Shown here: positions 42,671-49,869 of the stretch, piece after piece | How the letters are laid out: each line of letters begins with the position of its first letter | How positions within the stretch are numbered: the first letter of the stretch is position 1 | Program-made: the position numbers and the translations under genes | Notes under the pieces: generated by a model | Told to the model about the DNA's origin: nothing | The model's database searches: none | The model's input: the letters and a program-made list of their open reading frames with translations, nothing else | NCBI RefSeq assembly: GCF_964222135.1 | Contig: NZ_CAXQBR010000022.1 | Location: forward strand, 1 to 64,000 | Length of the DNA stretch: 64,000 nucleotides | Direction: 5' to 3' | Source of the DNA: Euzebya sp. | GTDB taxonomy: Bacteria; Actinomycetota; Nitriliruptoria; Euzebyales; Euzebyaceae

Positions 42671-43141
42671 ATGAGCCTTGACGACCTGTACCAGGAGATC
42701 ATCCTGGACCACTACAAGAAGCCCCGGAACCGCGCGCCGGAGCTCGACCCGCACGACGTGCACGTCCACCACTCGAACCCGCTGTGCGGCGACGAGATGG
42801 ATCTGCGCCTGCGCGTCGGCGACGGCGCGACCGTCGGGGCGGTCGCCTACGACGGCGACGGCTGCTCGATCTCGATGTCGAGCGCGTCGGCGATGACCGA
42901 GGCCGTGATCGGCCGGGACCTCGACGACGCCCTCGAGCTCGCCGAGTCCTTCCGGCTGATGATGCACGGGGAGGAGATCGCCCGCGAGGACGACCTCCTG
43001 GATGGCGTCGCCTTCCGCGGCGTGGCCAAGTTCCCCGTCCGCGTCAAGTGCGCGCTGCTCGGGTGGATGGCCCTCAAGGACGCGATCGAGACCCACCGGG
43101 CCGGTGCCGCCGAGCACCGCGTGACCCACGACGAGGAGTGA
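42671..43141 (+). CDS. sufU: Zinc-dependent sulfur acceptor SufU
   Basis: A 156-residue IscU-like protein. MSLDDLYQEIILDHYKKPRN opens it, and the three cysteines lie in NPLCGDE, GDGCSISMSSAS and RVKCALLGW. The insertion between the second and third Cys (ESFRLMMHGEEIAR) marks SufU rather than IscU: in this group Zn holds the site and the protein takes persulfide from SufS. Fifteen bases after sufS. Confidence 0.94.
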   Translation: MSLDDLYQEIILDHYKKPRNRAPELDPHDVHVHHSNPLCGDEMDLRLRVGDGATVGAVAYDGDGCSISMSSASAMTEAVIGRDLDDALELAESFRLMMHGEEIAREDDLLDGVAFRGVAKFPVRVKCALLGWMALKDAIETHRAGAAEHRVTHDEE

Positions 43142-43148
43142 TCTGACG

Positions 43149-43592
43149 ATGAGCGACACCACCACCGATCCCGTGACCGGCTGGCCCACCGCGGAGACCG
43201 ACGAGGAGTTCGCCGCCAAGCACGGGGAGGGGGAGGGCACCGACACCCCGTTCGCCGACGCCGAGGTCGACGAGCACGGCGTCGCCACCCCCGCCGCGTG
43301 CCGGCAGGCGATGAAGGCCGTCCTCGACCCCGAGATCGGCATCAACGTCGTCGACCTCGGGCTGGTCTACGACATCGAGGTCAACGACCACACCGCCTAC
43401 CTGCGGATGACGCTGACCTCGATGGGATGCCCCCTCACCGAGCTGCTCCACACCCAGGCGACGCTCGTGCTGACCCGCCTGCCGGGCATCGACGACGCCG
43501 ACGTCGAGTTCGTCTTCAGCCCGCCGTGGACGACCGACATGATCTCCGACGAGGCCCGCGAGGAGCTGCGGGCCATGGGCTTCAACGTCTGA
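43149..43592 (+). CDS. sufT: MIP18/DUF59-family Fe-S assembly factor SufT
   Basis: A 147-residue protein. The DUF59 domain covers residues about 48-147: MKAVLDPEIGINVVDLGLVYDI, LRMTLTSMGCPLTELL (with the conserved Cys) and VEFVFSPPWTTDMISDEAREEL. This family helps mature Fe-S proteins, often as the last gene of suf operons. The N-terminal 45 residues are acidic and disordered. Seven bases after sufU. Confidence 0.93.
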   Translation: MSDTTTDPVTGWPTAETDEEFAAKHGEGEGTDTPFADAEVDEHGVATPAACRQAMKAVLDPEIGINVVDLGLVYDIEVNDHTAYLRMTLTSMGCPLTELLHTQATLVLTRLPGIDDADVEFVFSPPWTTDMISDEAREELRAMGFNV

Positions 43593-43603
43593 GGGCCGAA
43601 CCC

Positions 43604-44008
43604 ATGAGCGCGAACACCCGCCCGAACCAGCACGCCGTCATCGCCCACGTGGCGGACGAGCCGACCGCCGAGGCGGTGCTGTCCTCCCTCGCCGACGAGG
43701 CGTCCGTCGACCTCGCGAGCGTGAGCCACGGCTCCGGTGACGAGTTCGCCGGTCAGCTGGAGGCCGGCGAGGAGGACTCCCACGGCGCCACCCGCGTCGT
43801 GAAGTGGCTGGTGTCCCTCGGCCAGGAGCGCGAGGAGCTCGTCCGGCTCGGCCAGGTCGTCCGCGAGGGCCGGCACGGGATCGTGATCAACGACGTCACC
43901 GACCGCGAGACCCTCGACCGCATCGTCGCCGTCCTGAACCGCCACGACGCCCGGGACATCGTCTACTTCGGCGACTGGCAGACCGAGGACCTCTCGATCA
44001 GGCGCTGA
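43604..44008 (+). CDS. Uncharacterised last gene of the suf operon
   Basis: A 134-residue acidic protein 11 bases after sufT, on the same strand and before a hairpin terminator, so very likely co-transcribed. Its first half (HAVIAHVADEPTAEAVLSSLADEA) has the beta-alpha layout of a small sensor or ferredoxin-like fold and its second half (HGIVINDVTDRETLDRIVAVLNRHDARDIVYFG) looks like a second such unit, ending DWQTEDLSIRR. No Cys, so no cluster of its own. I do not recognise a characterised family. Confidence 0.75.
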   Translation: MSANTRPNQHAVIAHVADEPTAEAVLSSLADEASVDLASVSHGSGDEFAGQLEAGEEDSHGATRVVKWLVSLGQEREELVRLGQVVREGRHGIVINDVTDRETLDRIVAVLNRHDARDIVYFGDWQTEDLSIRR

Positions 44009-44057
44009 GCCCCGACGGAGCGGGGCGCACGGGGGACCACGGGGGGCCGGGGCACCG

Positions 44058-44114
44058 CCGAAGTTGGGCGCGATCGGGGCCTACCTCGCCGTAGGGCGAG
44101 GGAGGCCCCGATCG
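44058..44114. terminator. Hairpin terminator containing the REP-like repeat
   Basis: CGATCGGGGCCT-AC-CTCGCC, a GTAG loop, and GGCGAG-GG-AGGCCCCGATCG form a 20-bp stem with one two-base mismatch (44071-44114). It lies between the converging suf operon (end 44008) and the nitrate transporter (end 44130), so it can end both. The left side, 44059-44082, is identical over 24 bases to 11440-11463 inside the vWA gene. Confidence 0.75.
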
Positions 44115-44129
44115 TGTCGTGGGCGGGCT

Positions 44130-45623
44130 TCACGCCGCGACCGGGGTGGGGTCGGCGAGGTCAACGACCTCGCCGTGGGCGTCGGCGAAGCTGCCGGCGG
44201 GCTCGACGAGGAACCGGCTGATCCCCGCCACGACGACGGCCGAGGCGCCGATGGTGAGGAAGAACGCGGTCGGACCGGCGAACAGCAGGAGCGTGAGGTA
44301 GCAGAGCGCCCCGACGTTGCCGTAGGCGCCGACGATGCCGGAGATCTGCCCCGACACGCGCGGTTCCACCAGCGGGACGATGGCGTAGGTTGCCCCCTCG
44401 CCGGCCTGGACGAAGAACGAGCAGCACATCGCCGCCGCCATCGCCAGCCCGACCGGCCAGGCCGACCCCACCAGCGCCATGCCGCCGTACCCGACGGCCA
44501 ACCCGAGCAGGATCGTCGTGAGCGTCCGCGTGCGGCTCCCCATCAGGTCGCTCATGAGCCCGCCGATCGGTCGCGCCCCCAGGTTCATGAACGCGAAGGC
44601 CGACGCGGTCGCGCCGGCGAGCACCGCCGACAGCCCGAAGGTGTCGGCGAAGAACGTCGGCAGCATCGAGACGACGGCGAGCTCCGAGCCGAAGGTCACG
44701 AAGTAGCTGGCGCTCAGGACCGCGACCGAGCGGATGGGGTAGCGGTCCCCCTCGTCGTAGGCCCCGGCCCGGGCCGGCGCGTTGACCGTCCAGATGCGGC
44801 GCGACTGCGCCACGAGCAGGACGGCGAGGGTCGCGAGGATCACGACGAGCACGCGGGTGGAGAACAGCCCGACGCGCTGCAGGCGCCAGGCGACCAGCCC
44901 GAGCACCGCCACGAGCGGGACGTTGAGGACGAGGAGCGCGTACACGCTGCGGCGGCTGGTGACCTCGAGCGCGCCCTGGCGCCGCGGACGGGCGTACGAC
45001 GACCCCTCGGGTGTGTCGGTGACCGCCCGCAGGTAGTACAGGCCGTAGCCGGCTGCGAGGACCCCGGTCGCGGCGATCGCCGCGCGCCACCCGCCGATGG
45101 CGCCCGCGGCCACGGCGACGCCCGGAAGGGTGAACGCGGCCGCTGCCGAGCCGAAGTTGCCCCAGCCGCCGTAGACCCCCTCCGCGGTCCCGATCTCCCG
45201 CGGGGGGAACCACTCGCTGACCATGCGGATGCCGACCACGAACCCGGCGCCCACGATCGACAGGGCCAGGCGCGAGGCGACCAGCACCTCGAAGCTCGTC
45301 GCGAGCGCGAAGGCGGTGCAGGGCACGGCCGCGTAGACCAGGATCGCGCCGAACACCCGACGCGGACCCCAGCGGTCGAGCGCCATCCCGACCAGCACCC
45401 GGGCGGGGACCGTCAGCGCCACGTTGCACAGGCCGATGGTCAGCAGCTGCTCGCGGGAGAGCCCGAGCTCCTCGCCGATCGTCGCGGAGAACGGCGCGAA
45501 GTTGAACCAGACCACGAAGGTCAGGAAGAACGCGAACCAGGTCAGGTGCAGCACCCGGTAGCGGCCGTCGAAGCTCGCCAGGGCGCCGATGCGGGCGCGG
45601 ATCGTGTCGGGGCGTGAGGGCAT
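44130..45623 (-). CDS. narK: Nitrate/nitrite transporter, NarK family MFS
   Basis: A 497-residue major facilitator with about 12 membrane helices. VLHLTWFAFFLTFVVWFNFAPF is the typical NarK/NasA start; the two nitrate signatures appear as GGWGNFGSAAA in helix 5 and GAYGNVGALCY in helix 11, and the MFS motif DRWGPRRVFG lies between helices 2 and 3. Gene context (nirBD on the same strand, nitrate reductase nearby) says uptake of nitrate for assimilation. It is 44 bases downstream of nirD. Confidence 0.9.
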   Translation of the reverse strand: MPSRPDTIRARIGALASFDGRYRVLHLTWFAFFLTFVVWFNFAPFSATIGEELGLSREQLLTIGLCNVALTVPARVLVGMALDRWGPRRVFGAILVYAAVPCTAFALATSFEVLVASRLALSIVGAGFVVGIRMVSEWFPPREIGTAEGVYGGWGNFGSAAAAFTLPGVAVAAGAIGGWRAAIAATGVLAAGYGLYYLRAVTDTPEGSSYARPRRQGALEVTSRRSVYALLVLNVPLVAVLGLVAWRLQRVGLFSTRVLVVILATLAVLLVAQSRRIWTVNAPARAGAYDEGDRYPIRSVAVLSASYFVTFGSELAVVSMLPTFFADTFGLSAVLAGATASAFAFMNLGARPIGGLMSDLMGSRTRTLTTILLGLAVGYGGMALVGSAWPVGLAMAAAMCCSFFVQAGEGATYAIVPLVEPRVSGQISGIVGAYGNVGALCYLTLLLFAGPTAFFLTIGASAVVVAGISRFLVEPAGSFADAHGEVVDLADPTPVAA

Positions 45624-45667
45624 GGGGGAGCTCCGTGGTCGGGGGACACCGATGGGGGAGGGGTGGG

Positions 45668-46018
45668 TCAGGCGACGGCGACCAGCACGTGGCCGTCGAC
45701 GACCCGAGTGGGGTGGGTCGACACCGCGACGGCGTCGTCGTCCAGGCAGCGTCCGTCGAGCAGGCTGAAGCGCTGCTTGTGCAGGGGAGAGGCGACCGTC
45801 GGAACGCCGTCGTGGTCGCCGACCAGCCCGCGGGCGAGGACGGCGACGCCGGTGAACGGGTCGGTGTGGTCGATGGCGACGACCCGGCCATCGCGCAGGC
45901 GGAAGACGGCGACGGGGCGGCCGGCGATGCGGGCGGCGACGCCGGAGTCGGGCAGGATCCGGTCGAGTGGGCAGGCGACCTGCCAGGTGAGCGCGGTGGC
46001 GTCGAGGACGGTGCTCAT
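45668..46018 (-). CDS. nirD: Nitrite reductase (NADH) small subunit
   Basis: A 116-residue NirD. TWQVACPLDRILPDSGVAARIAGRPVAVFRL and SPLHKQRFSLLDGRCLDD fit the Rieske-like beta fold, but the Cys/His cluster ligands are absent, as in NirD small subunits, which stabilise NirB instead of carrying a cluster. Its ATG overlaps the nirB stop (ATGA). Ends 44 bases before the transporter gene. Confidence 0.9.
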   Translation of the reverse strand: MSTVLDATALTWQVACPLDRILPDSGVAARIAGRPVAVFRLRDGRVVAIDHTDPFTGVAVLARGLVGDHDGVPTVASPLHKQRFSLLDGRCLDDDAVAVSTHPTRVVDGHVLVAVA

Positions 46019-48588
46019 GACATCGCTCCTTCGCGGGCGGTGACGTCGACGACGGGGAGCAGCCGCCTGCGCTCGTCGTCGGTGGCGGGGCGGCGCTGGT
46101 CGCGTTCGCGCACGTAGGCGAGGTCGTCGCCGGCGTCGTCGTTGACGTAGCTCGCGAACATCGTCAGGCGCTCGGGGTCGTCGAGCGTGGCGGCCCACTC
46201 GTCGGCGTAGGTCTCGACGTGGCGGGCCATGGCGGCCTCGAGCTCGTCGGCCAGGCCGAGGGCGTCCTCCAGCACGACCGCGCGGACGTGGTCGATGCCG
46301 CCGTCGATGCGGTTCAGCCACGTCGCGGTGCGCTCGAGCTTGTCGGCGGTGCGCACGTAGTAGGCGAGGAACCGGTCGATGGTGCGGACCAGGTCCTCGG
46401 TGGACAGGTCGGTGGCGAGCAGCACCGCGTGCTGCGGCGTCATCCCGCCGTTGCCGCCCACGTAGAGGTTCCAGCCCCGCTCGGTCGCGATCACGCCGAC
46501 GTCCTTGCCCTGGGCCTCGGCGCACTCCCGCGAGCACCCGGAGACCGCCATCTTGATCTTGTGCGGTGACCGGAGCCCCCGGTAGCGCTGCTCGAGCTCG
46601 ATCGCGAGCGTCGTCGAGTCCTGGACGCCGTAGCGGCACCAGCTCCGCCCGACGCAGGACTTCACCGTGCGGAGCGCCTTGCCGTAGGCGTGGCCGGACT
46701 CGAAGCCGGCATCGACCAGCCGGCGCCAGATCGCGGGCAGCTGCTCCAGCCGGGCGCCGAACAGGTCGATCCGCTGGCCGCCGGTGATCTTGGTGTAGAG
46801 GTCGAACTCCTCGGCGACCGCCGCGAGGACCGCGAGCTTGCGCGGGGTGATCTCCCCGCCGGGGACGCGCGGGACGACGGAGTAGGTGCCGTCGCGCTGG
46901 ATGTTGGCGAGGAACCGGTCGTTGGTGTCCTGGGTGGGGGCGTGCGCCGGGGTGAGGACGTACTCGTTGTGCTGGGTCGCCAGGATCGAGGCGACGGCGG
47001 GCTTGCAGATCTCACAGCCCCCGCCACGACCGGCGTCCGCGATGACCTCCGCGAACGTGCGGTGGCCCCGCACCCGCACCACGTCGAAGAGCTCCTGGCG
47101 GGTGAGGGGGAAGTGGGCGCACAGGCTGGTGTCGACCTCGAGGCCCTGGGCGGCCATCTCGGTGTCGAGGATCCGCTTGCACAGCGCGGTGCAGCTGCCG
47201 CAGCCGGTGCCGGCGTCGGTCGCCGCGCGCAGGCCCCCGAGCGTCGTGATGCCGTCGTGGCGGATCGACTGACAGATCGTGCCCTTGGTGACGGTGTTGC
47301 AGGTGCAGACCAGGTCGTCGTCGGCCAGGTCGCCGGGGCCGGTCGCGGGGGCGTCCACCTGGGGGGCGGCCAGCGCGGCCGCCGGCACCTCCGCAGGACG
47401 GCCGGAGGTGGTGAGGCGGAGGATCCGGTCGTAGCCGCTCGCGTCGCCGACCAGGATCCCGCCCAGGACGCGCTGGCCGTCCGCCGACGTGACGACCTTC
47501 CGGTAGACCGCGCCGATCGGGTCGTCGAACACCACCGACCGGCACCCCTCGCCGTCGCCCATCGCGTCCCCGACGCTGGCGACGTCGACACCCAGCAGCT
47601 TGAGCTGCGTCGAGAGGTCGGCGCCGTCGAAGGTGGCCTCTCCGCCGGCCAGCCGCCCCGCGAGGACCCGCGCCATCGCGTAGCCCGGCCCCACGAGTCC
47701 GTAGACCACCCCGTCGACGCTGGCGCACTCGCCGATCGCGTGCACGTGCGGGTCGGCGGTGGTGAGCGTCTCGTCCACGGCCACGCCGCCCCGCTCGCCG
47801 ACGGCCAGGTCCGCGGCCCGCGCGAGCTCGTCGCGCGCCCGGATGCCGGCGGAGAACACGACGAGGTCCGTCGGCAGGGTCGTGCCGTCGTCGAAGGCGA
47901 GGTGGCTGACCCGCCCGTCGGCGTCGGCCACGATCGCGGAGGTGGCCGTGTCGGTGCGGACGTCGATGCCGAGGTCGGCGATGCGCTGGCGCAGCGCCCG
48001 GGCGCCGCCGTCGTCGAGCTGGCGGGGCATGAGCCGGGGGGCGAACTCGACCACGGCGACGTCGAGGCCGAGCAGCCGGAGCGCGTTGGCGGCCTCGAGC
48101 CCCAGCAGACCGCCCCCGATGACCACCCCGCGGTGCGCCCCGGCGGCGGCGGCGATGATCCCGTCGAGGTCGTCGAGGGTGCGGTAGGTGAAGCAGTCGA
48201 CGCCGTCCGAGCCGGGGATCGGCGGGACGAACGGGCTCGACCCGGTGGCGAGCACCAGGTGGTCGTAGCCGATGACCGCGCCGTCGTCGGTCGTCACGGT
48301 GCGCGCGTCGCGGTCGATCGCGGTGGCCCGCCGGCCCATGCGGCAGTCCACCGCGGGGTGGGCCCGCAGGCCGGTGTCGGCGACGCTGAGGTCCGCCGCC
48401 GACGCCCCCTCGACGTAGGAGGAGAGGTGCACGCGGTCGTAGGCGGCGTGGCGCTCCTCGCCGATCACGGTGACGTGGTGGGCGCCGAGCAGCCCGGCGC
48501 GGTCGAGCTCGGTGAGGAAGCGCGCGCCGACCATGCCGTCCCCGACGACGACGGTCCGGATGGGGTCCGGGGGGGTGGGGTCCTGCAT
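46015..48588 (-). CDS. nirB: Nitrite reductase (NADH) large subunit
   Basis: An 857-residue assimilatory nitrite reductase reducing nitrite to ammonium. Order of parts: FAD/NAD(P)-binding pyridine nucleotide oxidoreductase (VVVGDGMVGARFL, VVIGGGLLGLEAANALRLLG), two BFD-like [2Fe-2S] domains (CTCNTVTKGTI...GTGCGSC and RGGGCEIC), the siroheme half-domains with the cluster ligands in SCVGRSWCRYG and SGCSRECAEAQGKD. ATG 48588 is chosen over GTG 48597. It is transcribed divergently from the NnaR-like regulator and is the first gene of nirB-nirD-narK. Confidence 0.95.
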   Translation of the reverse strand: MQDPTPPDPIRTVVVGDGMVGARFLTELDRAGLLGAHHVTVIGEERHAAYDRVHLSSYVEGASAADLSVADTGLRAHPAVDCRMGRRATAIDRDARTVTTDDGAVIGYDHLVLATGSSPFVPPIPGSDGVDCFTYRTLDDLDGIIAAAAGAHRGVVIGGGLLGLEAANALRLLGLDVAVVEFAPRLMPRQLDDGGARALRQRIADLGIDVRTDTATSAIVADADGRVSHLAFDDGTTLPTDLVVFSAGIRARDELARAADLAVGERGGVAVDETLTTADPHVHAIGECASVDGVVYGLVGPGYAMARVLAGRLAGGEATFDGADLSTQLKLLGVDVASVGDAMGDGEGCRSVVFDDPIGAVYRKVVTSADGQRVLGGILVGDASGYDRILRLTTSGRPAEVPAAALAAPQVDAPATGPGDLADDDLVCTCNTVTKGTICQSIRHDGITTLGGLRAATDAGTGCGSCTALCKRILDTEMAAQGLEVDTSLCAHFPLTRQELFDVVRVRGHRTFAEVIADAGRGGGCEICKPAVASILATQHNEYVLTPAHAPTQDTNDRFLANIQRDGTYSVVPRVPGGEITPRKLAVLAAVAEEFDLYTKITGGQRIDLFGARLEQLPAIWRRLVDAGFESGHAYGKALRTVKSCVGRSWCRYGVQDSTTLAIELEQRYRGLRSPHKIKMAVSGCSRECAEAQGKDVGVIATERGWNLYVGGNGGMTPQHAVLLATDLSTEDLVRTIDRFLAYYVRTADKLERTATWLNRIDGGIDHVRAVVLEDALGLADELEAAMARHVETYADEWAATLDDPERLTMFASYVNDDAGDDLAYVRERDQRRPATDDERRRLLPVVDVTAREGAMS

Positions 48589-48679
48589 GGCCCACACCGT
48601 GGGCGCTGCGCGTTACCGCGCCGCCCGCTCGAGGTGACGTGCGTGTGTCGTGGACGTCGCGCGCCACCGCGACGCAGCG

Positions 48680-48695
48680 GTCACACACAGGAAAC
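48680..48695 (+). promoter_or_regulatory. GlnR-like box between nirB and the NnaR-like gene
   Basis: GTCAC-ACACAG-GAAAC matches the actinobacterial GlnR consensus gTnAC-n6-GaAAC at every fixed position. It lies 92 bases upstream of the nirB start and 86 bases upstream of the regulator, so it could serve either direction. GlnR activates nitrate and nitrite assimilation genes under nitrogen limitation. The rest of 48589-48780 shows no other feature I can support. Confidence 0.55.
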
Positions 48696-48780
48696 ACGAC
48701 CGCCGGTCACCTGGAACACGGCCGGCCCACGATGGCCGGTGCCCTGACCGCGGGGATCCGAGTCGAGAAGAGGAGGTGCG

Positions 48781-49869
48781 GTGGAGTCGACCGTCGTCGC
48801 CGTCACCGGCGCACGTCGTGGCCAGGACCTCGTCGACGCCTTCGAGCGTCGCGGGGCGACGGTCATCCACGCCCCGATGCTGAGCGGTGACCACCCCGCC
48901 GACGACGCCGAGATCGTCGCGGACACCGAGGTCATCCTCGGCCTCCGCCCCCAGTGGATCGTCGCGACCACCGGCATCGGCATGCGCCTGTGGCTCGAGG
49001 CCGCCGAGCGGGCCGGGCTCCGCGGGCGGCTCGAGGACCTGATGGCCGGCACCCGCTGCATCGCCCGGTCCGCGAAGGCCGAGGGCGGGCTGGTCGGCGC
49101 GGGCATCACCCCCGCCTGGGTGTCGCCGAAGGAGACCGACGCGACGGTCGCCGCGTGGCTCGCCAGCAGGGCGCTGCCGGGCGACGCCGTGGCGGTCCAG
49201 CTGCACGGCGGCCACCCCCGCGCCTATGACGGCCTGGTCGACGCCGGCCTCGACGTCGTCTCGGTGATGCCCTACCGCACCGGACCCCCGACGGACCTGG
49301 CGCGGGCGAGGGAGCTCGTCGACGCCCTGGTGGCCGAGGAGGTCGACGTGCTGACCTTCACCTCCCCCGGGGCGGTGCGGAACCTCGTCGACGTGGCCGG
49401 GGCGGACGCCGACGCGCTGCGCGCCGTGGCCCGCACGCGGACCGCCGTGGCGGCCGTGGGACCGGTGACGGCCGGCACGTGCGAGGACGTCGGTCTGCCG
49501 GTGCGGATGTCGCCGGTGCGCTACCGCTCGATGGACCTGGTCCGCGAGGTCGAGGCGTGGCTCGCCCGCCGGGAGTGGGAGCGCCCCGTCGAGGTCGTCA
49601 TGAACCCGGGGGACTCCTCCGCGATCGTCGACCAGACCGAGATCCCCCTCGGCAAGCGCGAGTACCTGGTCCTCGCGACCCTCAGCCGCCGCGGCGGGTC
49701 GGTGTGCCGGACCGAGGAGCTGATCACCCAGGGCTGGGGGCACGAGGTGCCCGAGGACGCAGGGACCGTGAAGCACCAGGTCGCGCGGCTGCGCCGCAAG
49801 CTCGAGGGCACCTCGGTGGGGATCCAGACCGTCCGCGGCGTCGGCTACCGCCTGGTCAACGAGGGGTAG
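48781..49869 (+). CDS. nnaR: NnaR-like nitrate/nitrite assimilation regulator (HemD-like + winged helix)
   Basis: A 362-residue two-domain protein. Residues 1 to about 260 resemble uroporphyrinogen-III synthase (VVAVTGARRGQDLVDAFERRG, WIVATTGIGMR, LTFTSPGAVRNLV, AVGPVTAGTCEDVGLPV), and the C-terminal 90 residues are an OmpR-type winged helix (LGKREYLVLATLSRRGGSVCRTEEL, DAGTVKHQVARLRRKL, VRGVGYRLV). This fusion is the layout of NnaR, which works with GlnR on nitrate/nitrite genes. AGGAGG precedes the GTG start. It converges on, and overlaps by 14 bases, the nitrate reductase gene. Confidence 0.85.
   Translation: MESTVVAVTGARRGQDLVDAFERRGATVIHAPMLSGDHPADDAEIVADTEVILGLRPQWIVATTGIGMRLWLEAAERAGLRGRLEDLMAGTRCIARSAKAEGGLVGAGITPAWVSPKETDATVAAWLASRALPGDAVAVQLHGGHPRAYDGLVDAGLDVVSVMPYRTGPPTDLARARELVDALVAEEVDVLTFTSPGAVRNLVDVAGADADALRAVARTRTAVAAVGPVTAGTCEDVGLPVRMSPVRYRSMDLVREVEAWLARREWERPVEVVMNPGDSSAIVDQTEIPLGKREYLVLATLSRRGGSVCRTEELITQGWGHEVPEDAGTVKHQVARLRRKLEGTSVGIQTVRGVGYRLVNEG

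Noticed and set aside
45668-46018. NirD as a cluster-carrying Rieske protein
   Set aside because: The Cys/His ligand pairs are not present; NirD small subunits usually lack them.
48706-48717. Second GlnR half-site (GTCAC then GGAAC)
   Set aside because: The spacer is two bases instead of six, so it does not fit the consensus.
48781-49869. Simple uroporphyrinogen-III synthase (hemD)
   Set aside because: The C-terminal winged helix and the place between nirB and nitrate reductase fit an NnaR-type regulator better than a biosynthetic enzyme.
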